A stretch of DNA of 64,000 bases from NCBI GenBank assembly GCA_963713355.1, contig CAVQLK010000008.1, forward strand, positions 310,001 through 374,000, read 5' to 3'. This document shows positions 53,479-62,288 of this stretch, piece by piece. Within the stretch, counting starts at the first letter, position 1. Each line of letters opens with the position of its first letter. Position numbers and translations under genes: made by a program. The notes beneath the pieces are model-generated. The model was not told the DNA's origin. It saw only the letters and a list, made by a program, of their open reading frames with translations, and did not search any database. Source of the DNA: FEN-1219 sp963713355. GTDB taxonomy: Bacteria; Pseudomonadota; Gammaproteobacteria; Steroidobacterales; Rariloculaceae.

Positions 53479-53504
53479 GGGGACGGATTTAATAATCCGT
53501 CCCC
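53479..53504. repeat. REP-like palindrome 1
   Basis: GGGGACGGATT-TAAT-AATCCGTCCCC is a perfect 11-base stem with a four-base loop, in a gap between genes. The GGGGAC...GTCCCC pattern is the style of REP elements that move with tyrosine REP transposases (RAYT). A second related element lies at 60651. Confidence 0.7.
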
Positions 53505-53520
53505 TCTTAAGGGGGATCCG

Positions 53521-54774
53521 ATGAGCGGGCGAATCGCAGTGCGGTGGTGGGTGAGTCTCGCAGGGCTTGCCGTGTGTGGAGCGGGCTCGGCTCAGCCGCC
53601 CGCGGCCCCGACCTTCACGCTGCCAAAGGCCGGTGCGCCGCTGACGGCGCGAGCCGGGGGCCAACAGCTGCACGTCGCTCTGGTGGCCGACGGCCTCATC
53701 GCGCCCTGGGACCTCGTGTTCATTCCGGGCACGTCGGATCTGCTCGTTACCGAGAGCAACGGCAAGCTGCGCATGATCCAGAACGGCAAGGTGTTGCCGG
53801 ATCCGGTTTGGACCCCGCCGTCGCCGACCGGCAACGACATCCTGCACGGCGTCGTCGTGCACCCCGACTTCGCGACGAATCGTCTCGTGTATGTCACGTA
53901 CTTGAAAGGCGACGACAAGCTCCAGACGCTTGGCATGTCGCGCGGTCGTTTGGACGGAGCAAAGCTCGTCGACGTGAAGGAAATCTTCGTCGCCGACGCC
54001 TGGGAGAACGCGCGCCCGGCGTACACGGGCCGGATGGAGTTCGGCCCCGATAAGACGTTGTACGTCAGCGTCGGCGACCGCGACCGCCTCTGCTGCGGCC
54101 GCGGCCAGGACGACAACAGCATCCGCATTCGCGCGCAGAGCCTCGAGAATCACGTCGGCAAGATCCTCCGCCTGAAGGACGACGGCACGGCGCCCGCCGA
54201 CAATCCGTTCGTCGGCCGCGCGGGAGCCAAGCCCGAAATCTTCACGTACGGCCATCGCAACAGCTACGGCTTGCGGTTCCACCCCGTGACTGGCGAGCTC
54301 TGGCAGATGGAGATCGGCCCGCAGGGCGGCGACGAGGTGAATATCCTGAAGCCCGGCGCCAACTATGGCTGGCCGCTCGTTTCGCTAGGCCGCAACTACT
54401 CGGGCACGCTCGCCTCCGAGCAAGCTTTCCATCGCGACGGCATGGAGGATCCCGTGATCTTCTGGACGCCGCAAATCAGCCCGGCCGCCATGGCGTTCTA
54501 CACGGGCGACAAATTCCCGCAGTGGCAGAACAGCCTGATCATCGGCGCATTGAGCGGCCAGCACGTCGAGCGCATGCCGTTCAACGAGAAAGGTCAACCG
54601 CTGCGCCGCGAGGAGTTTCTCGGCGACCTCGGCCTGCGCTTCCGCGACGTCGAGATCGGAGCGGATGGCTATGTCTATTTCTCGACGGAAGTCCGGTACG
54701 GCAGCGGCCAGCCGGACGGCGCGATCATTCGCCTCGAGCCGGTGGGTGAACCGCAGCCGGCCCGCTCGAGATAA
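53521..54774 (+). CDS. Exported PQQ-type sugar/sorbosone dehydrogenase (GSDH family), copy 2
   Basis: A 417-residue second GSDH-type dehydrogenase, only moderately similar to the one at 28136. Signal sequence VSLAGLAVCGAGSAQP. Family blocks: LIAPWDLVFIPGTSDLLVTE, DILHGVVVHPDFATNRLVYV, YGHRNSYGLRFHPVTGELWQ and GPQGGDEVNILKPGANYGWP. An extra Cys pair RDRLCCGRGQDDN lies in a propeller loop. ATG 53521 has GGGGGAT upstream. The F420/NADP-type gene follows 12 bases later, so they may form an operon. Confidence 0.9.
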   Translation: MSGRIAVRWWVSLAGLAVCGAGSAQPPAAPTFTLPKAGAPLTARAGGQQLHVALVADGLIAPWDLVFIPGTSDLLVTESNGKLRMIQNGKVLPDPVWTPPSPTGNDILHGVVVHPDFATNRLVYVTYLKGDDKLQTLGMSRGRLDGAKLVDVKEIFVADAWENARPAYTGRMEFGPDKTLYVSVGDRDRLCCGRGQDDNSIRIRAQSLENHVGKILRLKDDGTAPADNPFVGRAGAKPEIFTYGHRNSYGLRFHPVTGELWQMEIGPQGGDEVNILKPGANYGWPLVSLGRNYSGTLASEQAFHRDGMEDPVIFWTPQISPAAMAFYTGDKFPQWQNSLIIGALSGQHVERMPFNEKGQPLRREEFLGDLGLRFRDVEIGADGYVYFSTEVRYGSGQPDGAIIRLEPVGEPQPARSR

Positions 54775-54786
54775 AGGGAGAATGTC

Positions 54787-55518
54787 ATGAAGCGAATCAC
54801 ACTCGCGGCGGCCTTCACGCTGCCGCTGCTCTTCGCCGCGGCGAATAGCGCGCTCGCCGCCAAGATCGCCGTCATCGGCACGGGCAACGTCGGCTCGGCG
54901 TTGGGACCTGAGTTCGCGGCGCTCGGCCACACGATCGTCTACGGCTCGCGGACGCCGAACGAGAAGGACGTCCAGGATCTCGTCGCGAAGACGGGCCGCG
55001 GCGCCACGGCGACGACGCAACCCGAAGCCGTCAAGGGCGCCGACATCGTCGTGCTCGCGGTACCGGGCAACCTCGCCGTCGACATCACGAAGAGCCTCGG
55101 CGACCTGTCCGGCAAGATCATTCTCGACCCGACGAACGTGGTGAACCGCGGGACGGCGGACGGCTACGCCGATCACGGCGTGCCGGGCGGCAGCAACGCG
55201 GAGCTCATTCAAGCCGCTGCGCCGAATGCGAAGGTCGTCAAAGCGTTCAACACGCTGAACTGGACGAAGATGGTCGATCCCGCTAGCTCGGGTGGGCCCG
55301 TGTCGATTCCGATCGTCGGCGATGACGCGGCCGCTCGCGCGACGGTCGCCGAGCTCGTCAAGGGCATGGGGCTCGAGCCCGTCGATCTCGGGCCGTTGCG
55401 CTTCGCGAACACGCTCGAGGAGATGCTCGTGATCTGGGCCAATGCGCGAGGCCATGGCGCGGCGTACAACTATCACCTGCGGCCCGAACCGCCGGCGCCG
55501 GCAGCCCCCGCGCGCTGA
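54787..55518 (+). CDS. Signal-peptide-bearing F420/NADP oxidoreductase-like protein
   Basis: A 243-residue Rossmann protein of the NADPH-dependent F420 reductase type. The dinucleotide motif KIAVIGTGNVGSALGPEFAA follows directly after a signal peptide (AFTLPLLFAAANSALAA), cleavage being predicted at the first strand. Other family parts: TIVYGSRTPNEKDV, ADIVVLAVPGNLAVDI, LDPTNVVN and KVVKAFNTLNWTKM. Normally cytoplasmic, so export is odd. The LANTLEEMLVIWANARGHG-like end is normal. Follows the GSDH copy by 12 bases. Confidence 0.85.
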   Translation: MKRITLAAAFTLPLLFAAANSALAAKIAVIGTGNVGSALGPEFAALGHTIVYGSRTPNEKDVQDLVAKTGRGATATTQPEAVKGADIVVLAVPGNLAVDITKSLGDLSGKIILDPTNVVNRGTADGYADHGVPGGSNAELIQAAAPNAKVVKAFNTLNWTKMVDPASSGGPVSIPIVGDDAAARATVAELVKGMGLEPVDLGPLRFANTLEEMLVIWANARGHGAAYNYHLRPEPPAPAAPAR

Positions 55519-55522
55519 AGAG

Positions 55523-56824
55523 CTAGTTGCTGGCCGTTGCCTCGCGCGCGCCGAGCTGTTCGAGCAGCTCGACGATCTCGGTCGCGCCGCGCTGCTTCGC
55601 GAAGAAGAGCGCGTTGTTCGTCGAGTCCTTGTGCACGGCGTGCACGTCGGCGCCTTTCGCGAGCATGAGGCGAATCAGCTCGAGGCGTTTCGGAATGTCC
55701 GTCAGCGGCGCATTGGCGCGCGCACGCGAATAGCCGGCGAGCAGCATCAACGGCGTCGTTCCGTCCTCGGCCGCGACGGCCGCGCTCGCGCCGCGCTCGA
55801 GCAGCGTCTCGACGACTACGAAGTCGGGCGCTGCAGCCGCGCGATCGAGTGGTGTCGCGCCGGGCGGCACCAAGATCTCGCCGGCGACCGTGCGCTCGGG
55901 AAGACGAGCTTTACCGTCGCCGTCGAAGGCCCCTTTCGTGTACGGAAGGTCCGGATTCGCGTCGCGCTCGAGCAGCAAGCGGATGACGTCGAGCGAGGTG
56001 ACGTCGCCATCTTTCTCGGGCGGATTCGGCCGCTGCGCGTAGAACCCGAGATTGCGCGTGTCGACGGCGAGATATAGCGAGCCGTCGTCGACGCCGACGC
56101 CGCGCTCGATGAGCCGTACGCTAAGCGTGTAGTGACCATTGACGATCGCGAGCTGCAGCGGCGTCAACTGATACATCGGCTCCGTGGCGTTTGCATCGGC
56201 GCCCGCGTCGAGCAGCTTCTCCATGGCTGCGAGCGAGCCTTGGCGCGCGGCGAAGTGCAACGCCGTCAGACCGCCGAGGTCGCGCGTCTTCGGCACATTG
56301 CCCTCGGAGTAGCTGATCTTGACCCAATCGTGAATTGTCGAGCGCGCCTCCACGTCAGCGCCGGCGTCGATCAAGACCTGCACGACGCCGGCGTGGTTCT
56401 CGCTTGCGGCCCACATCAGCGCCGTCTGCCCATGCCAATGCTCGAAGGCATCGACGTCCGCACCGTGCGCGAGCAGCAGCCGCACGCTCTCGACGTCGCC
56501 CGTGCGCGCCGCCGTCATCAGCACGGTCTCGCCCTCGCCGAATGACGCATTGGCGTCGCCGCCGGCGTCGAGCATCAGCGCGAGCATCTTCGCGTTGCCG
56601 AGCAGGGCCGCCTCGTGCATCGCAGTGAAGCCGAAGCGGTTCGCAAGGTTCGGATCGGCGCCCTCGCCGAGCAGGCGCTCGACCGCGGCCTCGTTGTTGC
56701 GGCTCGCGGCCCAGTGGAGGTCGGACGCGGAGGTGTCGGGCGAGGCAACCTGCGCGAACGCCGCGGGAAACGCGAGCGCCGCGGCGAGCGTCAGGCCAGC
56801 GAGACGCTGCCGTTGCTGGCGCAT
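55523..56824 (-). CDS. Exported ankyrin-repeat protein
   Basis: A 433-residue secreted protein with a signal peptide (LAGLTLAAALAFPAAFAQ) and about ten ankyrin-type repeats, for example AAVERLLGEGADPNLANRFG, AMHEAALLGNAKMLALMLD, ALMWAASENHAGVVQVLIDA and LMLAKGADVHAVHKDSTNN. Each binds partner proteins through its concave face; the partner is unknown. It overlaps the end of the DUF1552 gene by 34 bases, so these two are coupled. The three genes 60582 to 55523 form one operon on the minus strand. Confidence 0.92.
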   Translation of the reverse strand: MRQQRQRLAGLTLAAALAFPAAFAQVASPDTSASDLHWAASRNNEAAVERLLGEGADPNLANRFGFTAMHEAALLGNAKMLALMLDAGGDANASFGEGETVLMTAARTGDVESVRLLLAHGADVDAFEHWHGQTALMWAASENHAGVVQVLIDAGADVEARSTIHDWVKISYSEGNVPKTRDLGGLTALHFAARQGSLAAMEKLLDAGADANATEPMYQLTPLQLAIVNGHYTLSVRLIERGVGVDDGSLYLAVDTRNLGFYAQRPNPPEKDGDVTSLDVIRLLLERDANPDLPYTKGAFDGDGKARLPERTVAGEILVPPGATPLDRAAAAPDFVVVETLLERGASAAVAAEDGTTPLMLLAGYSRARANAPLTDIPKRLELIRLMLAKGADVHAVHKDSTNNALFFAKQRGATEIVELLEQLGAREATASN

Positions 56825-58167
56825 ACGTCCTTGCCGTAGCTTTCCGACTCGACGCCGAAGAGCTGTTGCACGCTGACCATGAGGTTCGCGAACGGCGCCA
56901 TCTTGTCGAACTTCGGGATCGCGGGAATTGCGCGCTCGGCCGCAAGCTCTCCGGCCTGCAGGTGACGGCCGCCTTTGAGCCGGCCGCCCGCGTTGCCCGC
57001 GAGCAGCACGGGCAGGTTCAGGTGATTATGGACGTTGCCGTCGCTCATGCCGCTGCCATAAACGAACAGCGAGTTCTCTAGCAGGTTGCTGTCGCCGTCG
57101 GGCGTGTCCTTGAGGCGCTGCAGGAATTTCGCGAACAGGCTCACGTTGTACGTGTCGATCTTGGCCTTCTTCTCCATCTGCTTCGGATCGTAGTTGTTGT
57201 GCGAGACGGGATGGTGGCCGTCGGCGATGCCGATTTGCGGATACGACAGGCCCGAAAGCTCGCGGCCCATCATGAACGACGTCACGCGCGTGAGGTCGCC
57301 CTGGAATGCGAGCGCCTGCAGCTCGAACATCAGGTTCACGTGCTCCTCGAACGAGTCGGGAATGCCGCTTGGTGTCGGCGGCGCCTCGAGCCGGCGCTCG
57401 GAGCGCTGGTCCTCGGCCTGCACGATGCGTCGCTCGACCTCGCGGACATTCGCGAGATACTCGTCGAGCCGTTCGCGATCGCGCCCTCCCAATTTGCCCG
57501 CGAGCCCGTGCACGTCGGAGGCCACGGCGTCGAGGATGCTCGTGCTCTGCTCGAGCCGCGCGTGGCGCGCTTCGGCCGTCGTGCCGTCGCCGCCGAACAT
57601 GCGCTCGAACACGACGCGCGGGTTGAGCTCCATCGGCAGCGGCTGCGTCGGCGTGCGCCACGAGATCGTGTCCATGTAGGTGCAGAGGAAGTCGGCGGCG
57701 CAGGTGCCGAAGATGTTCGAGCTGTCCTCGATCGCGAGCTCCATCGACGGGAACGTCGTGCCTTGGCCGATCTTCTGCGCGATAACTTGATCGATCGACG
57801 TGTTGAGCTCGATCAAGTTGCCGCGCGGCGCATGCGCGCACGCCGAGAAGAAGCCGGGACACGCCGAGTGCGCGTTCGCGCCCTCCGAGTAGAGGCCCGT
57901 GACGACGTTGACGTGCTCGCGTAAGCCTTCGAGCGGCTTCAAGATGACGGGCAGCTCGAAGCGGGTGCCGACCGTCTTCGGCATCCAGACGTCCATGATG
58001 GCGCCATGCGGGATGTAGATCGTGCCGAAGCGCAGCGTCGGCGCCGCCGCCGTCTGGGCAAGCGCCGTCTGCGCGGGCACCATCGCATCGAGCAACGGCA
58101 GGGCGACCGTGGCGCCGACGCCTTTCAAGACGGCGCGGCGGGACAGGTGCTTTTTGCTGATGAACAT
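56791..58167 (-). CDS. DUF1552-family Tat-exported protein
   Basis: A 458-residue protein of the DUF1552 family, which is always found beside DUF1592-type cytochrome-like proteins and often in Planctomycetes and soil bacteria. It starts with a twin-arginine signal LSRRAVLKGVGATVALPLLD. Family blocks: GTIYIPHGAIMDVWMPKTVG, ACAHAPRGNLIELNTSIDQV, RELSGLSYPQIGIADGHHPV, SHNNYDPKQMEKKAKIDTYN and VYGSGMSDGNVHNHLNLPVL. The alkaline-phosphatase/sulphatase-like fold is suggested, but function is unproven. It starts 15 bases after the DUF1592 gene. Confidence 0.92.
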   Translation of the reverse strand: MFISKKHLSRRAVLKGVGATVALPLLDAMVPAQTALAQTAAAPTLRFGTIYIPHGAIMDVWMPKTVGTRFELPVILKPLEGLREHVNVVTGLYSEGANAHSACPGFFSACAHAPRGNLIELNTSIDQVIAQKIGQGTTFPSMELAIEDSSNIFGTCAADFLCTYMDTISWRTPTQPLPMELNPRVVFERMFGGDGTTAEARHARLEQSTSILDAVASDVHGLAGKLGGRDRERLDEYLANVREVERRIVQAEDQRSERRLEAPPTPSGIPDSFEEHVNLMFELQALAFQGDLTRVTSFMMGRELSGLSYPQIGIADGHHPVSHNNYDPKQMEKKAKIDTYNVSLFAKFLQRLKDTPDGDSNLLENSLFVYGSGMSDGNVHNHLNLPVLLAGNAGGRLKGGRHLQAGELAAERAIPAIPKFDKMAPFANLMVSVQQLFGVESESYGKDVCASNGSVSLA

Positions 58168-58182
58168 AAGCTTTTCTCCGCC

Positions 58183-60582
58183 CTAGCGAGAAGAATCTAG
58201 CGCAACCTTGGGCATGGTGTCTCTGCCTGCCAGCCGCATTTGGAACACGTCGCTCGATACGAGCCCGAGCACCAGCGCCGAGAACCGGTAGTCGTCCTCG
58301 GCGGCCCGCCGAACGATCGCCCGCGCCGTAGGCATGTCGGCGGCCGTGAGCTGCCTGCCCAGCGCGTAGGTCATGAGCTTCTCGGTTGCCGTGCGGACGA
58401 ACCGCTCGGGCTGGCTGACAATGGCGTTCCGTAAGTCGACGGGCCCGTCGATGGCACCGAAATCGCGCAGCACGTGAATCGGGCTGCCGTAGCCGGCCAC
58501 GGCCTCGCCGTTGTCCTCGGTACGCCAGCGGCCGATGCCGTCGAAGCTTTCGAGGACGAGCCCAATCGGGTCCATGAGCTGGTGGCACCCCGCGCAAACG
58601 GGATCGGCGCGGTGCCGCTCCATGCGCGCGCGCATCGAGAGCTTTTCCGCGGTGCTCTCGGGCAGTGTCGGCACGTTGGGCGGCGGCTCCGGAGGCGGAG
58701 TGCCCAAGATGTTCGTCAGAACGTAGTTGCCTCGGCTCACGGGCGAGGTGCGGTTCGGGTACGACGAGAGCGTCAGCACGCTCGCGTGCCCGAGCAGCCC
58801 ATGGCGGCGCTCGTCCGTCACCGCGACGCGGCGGAACTGGTCGCCATAGATGCCCGGCACGCCATAGTGCTTCGCGAGCCGTTCGTTCAGGAACGTGTAG
58901 TCGGCCGTCAGGAGCTCCGTCAGCGGCCGATCGTCGCGGACGATCGTCTCGAACAAGAGCTCTGTCTCGCGGAGCGCGCTCGAGCGCAGGTTGTCGTCGA
59001 AGTCAGGGAATGCATACATGTCGGGCGCCGCGGCGCGCAGATTCCGCAGATATAGCCACTGCCCCGCGAAGTCTTCCGCGAGCGCCGTCGCGCGTTCGTC
59101 GGCCAGCATGCGCTCGACCTGGCGCTCGAGCTCGCTCGGCCGATCGAGCGCGCCCGCAACTGCCGCATCGATGAGCTCGTCGTCGGGCAAGCTGCCCCAC
59201 AAGAAGAACGACAGCCGCGACGCGAGCTCCAGGCCGCCGATGCGATAGAGCGTGCCCGGCGCCGCGCCGGGCGGATCCTGCTCGAGGCGGAACAGGAATT
59301 GCGGCGAGACGAGAATGTAGGCGAGCGCCGTCTGCACGCCGGCCTCGAAATCGCGGCCTCGCGCGCGCTCGGCTCCATAAAGATCGAGCAGCCGGCCGCG
59401 CTCGTCGTCGGTGATCGGCCGGCGATAAGCGCGGCGCGCGAGGCTCGTGAGTATTTGCTCGGCGCATGCGGCGGCTTCGGACTCTTGCGCAGGCTCGCAC
59501 GAGAGGATGCGCTCGCGGCTCGCCGACCGGCCGGGGCCCGCAATCGTCAATGGGCCTTCGATGACGAGCTGATCGAGCTCGGGAATGCCGACGTCCATGC
59601 GCGCGTCGTGCTTCTCGCGCTGGAACGCCTGCAACACGTCCTGGCGCGCCGCGGAGCTCTTCTTCCCGAACGCGACGCCGACGTTGTGCTGGCCCGCTTT
59701 GACGACGACGCGCGTCTCGAAGCGGCGGTCGATCTCGTCGGCCGTCTTGCCAGGGAACATCTGCGCCGGCACTTCGTCTTCCGGACCGCCGAAGCGCGTC
59801 AGCGAGAGCTGAGCGCCATCCAAGCTGACCTCGAGGTCGTGCGGCGTCTCCGTGCCGCGTACGACGTCGACGGTGTTACGCCAGAGCCGGGGCTTGATGA
59901 CGTACTCGCCGTCGACGGGGAAATAGTGGCTCACGAGCATGCCGCCGCGCGTGCCGAACGGCAGCCCCGCCACGTGGTCCCGCTGCGAGCGGTCGGGCGG
60001 CACGCGATACGTCGCGACGGCAGGCGCGATGTCAGTGTCGCCGAGCGCGGCGCTCGTGATCTTCCAGGCGGCCGAAAGGTAGCGGTCCATCAGCGACGGA
60101 TCCGTGCCGAGCACGTCCGCGATGTTGTCGAAACCGTACGCCTCGCTGTCGTTCGGCAAGTACGCAGTTGCGTCGATGTCGAGCGCGAGCAGGTCGCGGA
60201 TCGCATTGCCGTATTCCGTTCGGTTCAAACGGTGCAGCGACTTGCTGCCCGGGTTGGGATTGGCGGCGGCTGCAGCGTCGAGCTGCTGCTCGAGATACGC
60301 GACGAGCTCGTCCGTCGCCTCGGCTTCGGGAAGCGGCTCTCCGGCGGGGGGCATCATGCGCCCGCGCAGCTTACGGACGACGGTCTCCCAAACCTCGGCA
60401 TGCGCGCCGACGTCGGTCAGCGCGAGCCGCTCGAGCGTCAGCTCGCCCGTGCGCTCGGCATCGTTGTGGCAGTCGGTGCAGTAACCGTCGATGACGCTCT
60501 TGGCCGCCGCCGCGCGCTCTTCGCCGCTCGGCTGGCAAGCGGCTGTGGCGAGGGCAAGGCCGATGAGGGGGAGGGCGCGCAT
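58183..60582 (-). CDS. DUF1592/1588/1587/1595/1585 cytochrome-like lipoprotein
   Basis: A 799-residue exported protein of the planctomycete-type multi-domain family. Lipoprotein signal ALPLIGLALATAAC. Domain order, as far as can be seen: N-terminal haem-binding site YCTDCHNDAERTGELTLERL with CxxCH, the DUF1587/DUF1592 core (LNRTEYGNAIRDLLALDIDA; EDFAGQWLYLRNLRA), and a second CxxCH-type motif DPVCAGCHQLMDPIGLVLES near residue 660. Two haem sites and lipid anchoring fit an outer-facing electron carrier or oxidase partner of DUF1552. First gene of the operon that continues with DUF1552 and ankyrin. Confidence 0.92.
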   Translation of the reverse strand: MRALPLIGLALATAACQPSGEERAAAAKSVIDGYCTDCHNDAERTGELTLERLALTDVGAHAEVWETVVRKLRGRMMPPAGEPLPEAEATDELVAYLEQQLDAAAAANPNPGSKSLHRLNRTEYGNAIRDLLALDIDATAYLPNDSEAYGFDNIADVLGTDPSLMDRYLSAAWKITSAALGDTDIAPAVATYRVPPDRSQRDHVAGLPFGTRGGMLVSHYFPVDGEYVIKPRLWRNTVDVVRGTETPHDLEVSLDGAQLSLTRFGGPEDEVPAQMFPGKTADEIDRRFETRVVVKAGQHNVGVAFGKKSSAARQDVLQAFQREKHDARMDVGIPELDQLVIEGPLTIAGPGRSASRERILSCEPAQESEAAACAEQILTSLARRAYRRPITDDERGRLLDLYGAERARGRDFEAGVQTALAYILVSPQFLFRLEQDPPGAAPGTLYRIGGLELASRLSFFLWGSLPDDELIDAAVAGALDRPSELERQVERMLADERATALAEDFAGQWLYLRNLRAAAPDMYAFPDFDDNLRSSALRETELLFETIVRDDRPLTELLTADYTFLNERLAKHYGVPGIYGDQFRRVAVTDERRHGLLGHASVLTLSSYPNRTSPVSRGNYVLTNILGTPPPEPPPNVPTLPESTAEKLSMRARMERHRADPVCAGCHQLMDPIGLVLESFDGIGRWRTEDNGEAVAGYGSPIHVLRDFGAIDGPVDLRNAIVSQPERFVRTATEKLMTYALGRQLTAADMPTARAIVRRAAEDDYRFSALVLGLVSSDVFQMRLAGRDTMPKVALDSSR

Positions 60583-60688
60583 AACCCCTAGAACCTACGG
60601 GAAAAACGCTCCCGAAGGTAGTGCCGCGCGTCAAGAACTATGAGTGCGCCGGGGACACATCTATTTTCGGAAGAAAACAGATCTGTCC
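60583..60688. other. Gap with REP-like palindrome before the lyase remnant
   Basis: No gene. The gap carries the REP-like element at 60651-60688. The operon promoter for the DUF1592 gene should lie here but was not resolved. Confidence 0.5.
60651..60688. repeat. REP-like palindrome 2 (imperfect)
   Basis: GGACACATCTATTTTC and GAAAACAGATCTGTCC pair at 14 of 16 positions around a short GGAA loop, with an extra GG on the left. The GGGGACA...TGTCC ends match the RAYT-type REP style and resemble the element at 53479. No RAYT gene is in the window. Confidence 0.65.
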
Positions 60689-61055
60689 TTAGCTTTGCGG
60701 CTCGCCGATCGTCACGAGGCCGACGGTGTTCGTGCTGCTTTGGTGGATGACGAGGTTCGAGGCGGCCGAGATAGCCGCGCGAGGAGTCGACGTACCAGAC
60801 GACGTCGTCGCTCGTGAGCGCCAGGCGACGGAGCGCTTCCAGAGCCGGGCGATCCCATCGGAGTGGCCGAGCCCGAGCGGGCCTGCCTCGCATCCGTACG
60901 CGATCGAGGTCGTCGACGACGTCGTCTGGTTACGCGATTCGGGCGTCGGCGTCTCGAACGGCAACTACTACGGCAACAACCGCATGGCGGCTCAAGTGCC
61001 GTTCGCGCTCGGCGGCGCGATGCAAGCTGATTGGGGCGGCAACGTCGGCTATTGA
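60689..61055. pseudogene. Scrambled streptogramin-lyase (Vgb) remnant with inversion
   Basis: Two pieces of one beta-propeller (virginiamycin-B/streptogramin lyase-type) lie on opposite strands. Minus strand, 60840 to 60689: RRLALTSDDVVWYVDSSRGY LGRL and, in another frame, NLVIHQSSTNTVGLVTIGEP up to the stop at 60689. Plus strand, from 60861: EWPSPSGPASHPYAIEVVDD VVWLRDSG. In the intact family these follow each other as one strand, so flipping the segment about 60690-60850 would restore the order. The remainder to 61055 (GNNRMAAQVPFALGGAMQAD) is unplaced. Confidence 0.65.
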
Positions 61056-61139
61056 ACGAGGGGGGTCTCAGTACGGATCCCATGCGATCCGTGCCGCGAC
61101 CGGTGCATACTCGCGGCCCTCGAGACAGAGGAACCGCTC

Positions 61140-62288
61140 GTGGCACGTTCGACGCGCGTTCGTTGCTTGATTGCAATGGCGCTGATCGGTACCGGTTCGG
61201 CGGCCGCGCAAAATCGGACGGTCGATTGCGACAACTTGTGTGTGGCGGCCGCCGAGCTCGTCGAGCGTTTCGAGCTGCGCGAAGGCGCCGCGGCCGTCCG
61301 CGAGCGCGCCGGCTGGAAACCGCCGCAGAAGATCGTCGTTGCCGACGTGTCGCTCGCCGACTATCTGCGCACGATCGCGCCCGGAGTCGAGATCGTCGGC
61401 GTGCAGGGCCTGCGCAACTACGCGGGCATGGCCGAGACCGTCGCGGGCGCCGACGTGCTGATCGGGCTCTGCACGCCCGAGATCGTCGCGCGCGGCACGC
61501 ATCTGAAATGGATTCAGCTGCTGAACGCCGGCGCCGATAGCTGCGCGACGATTCCGGCCGTTGCCGAGCGCAGCATCGTCGTCACGAATCTGCAGCGCAT
61601 TCAGGGCCCGCACATGGCCGAGCACGCGATTGCGCTGCTGCTGTCGCTCGCTCGCGCGTTGCCCGTCTATGCCGTCGAGCAGAACGACGGCGCGTTCACG
61701 CGCGGCTTTCGCGAGACGCGCGGCGAGCGGCCGATCGAGATCGAAGGCAAGACGCTGCTCGTCGTGGGCCTCGGCGGCATCGGCACGGAGGTCGCGAAGC
61801 GCGCGCACGGGCTCGGCATGCGCGTCATCGCAACGCGGAACAGCGGCCGCGAAGGCCCCGATTACGTGGAGTACGTCGGGCTCGCCGAAGAGTACCGCAC
61901 GCTCGCGGCGCGCGCCGACGTCGTCGTCAACGCGACGCCGCTGACGCCGCAAACGCGCGGCATGTTCGACGCGGCGTTCTTCGCCGCGATGAAGGACGAC
62001 GCGTTCTTCATCAACATCGGGCGCGGCGAGAGCGTAGTCACGGCGGATCTGACCGCGGCGTTGCAAGCGGGCACGATCGGCGGCGCCGGGCTCGACGTCA
62101 CGGATCCCGAGCCGCTGCCGCCGCGTCACGCGCTGTGGAGCATGAGCAACGTCGTCATCACGCCGCACATCGCGACGAGCTCGGACTTTCGCAGCGAGCG
62201 CACCGTGACGTTGGTCGCGGAGAACGTGCGCCGCTACGTGCGCGGCGACGCGTTGCTGTCCATCGTGGACCTCGCCGCCGGCTACTGA
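61140..62288 (+). CDS. Signal-peptide-bearing D-2-hydroxyacid dehydrogenase
   Basis: A 382-residue member of the D-isomer-specific 2-hydroxyacid dehydrogenase family. The Rossmann core has LLVVGLGGIGTEVAKRAHGL; catalytic residues are Arg in FFINIGRGESV, Glu in LDVTDPEPLPP and His in VVITPHIATSSD. The N-terminus MARSTRVRCLIAMALIGTGSAAAQ looks like a Sec signal, unusual for an NAD enzyme. GTG 61140 is the start; AGAGGA lies upstream. The gene ends seven bases into the convergent enolase-superfamily gene. Confidence 0.88.
   Translation: MARSTRVRCLIAMALIGTGSAAAQNRTVDCDNLCVAAAELVERFELREGAAAVRERAGWKPPQKIVVADVSLADYLRTIAPGVEIVGVQGLRNYAGMAETVAGADVLIGLCTPEIVARGTHLKWIQLLNAGADSCATIPAVAERSIVVTNLQRIQGPHMAEHAIALLLSLARALPVYAVEQNDGAFTRGFRETRGERPIEIEGKTLLVVGLGGIGTEVAKRAHGLGMRVIATRNSGREGPDYVEYVGLAEEYRTLAARADVVVNATPLTPQTRGMFDAAFFAAMKDDAFFINIGRGESVVTADLTAALQAGTIGGAGLDVTDPEPLPPRHALWSMSNVVITPHIATSSDFRSERTVTLVAENVRRYVRGDALLSIVDLAAGY

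Noticed and set aside
59299..60591. Plus-strand 430-residue open frame
   Set aside because: Antisense to the DUF1592-type gene, whose CxxCH motifs are unambiguous.
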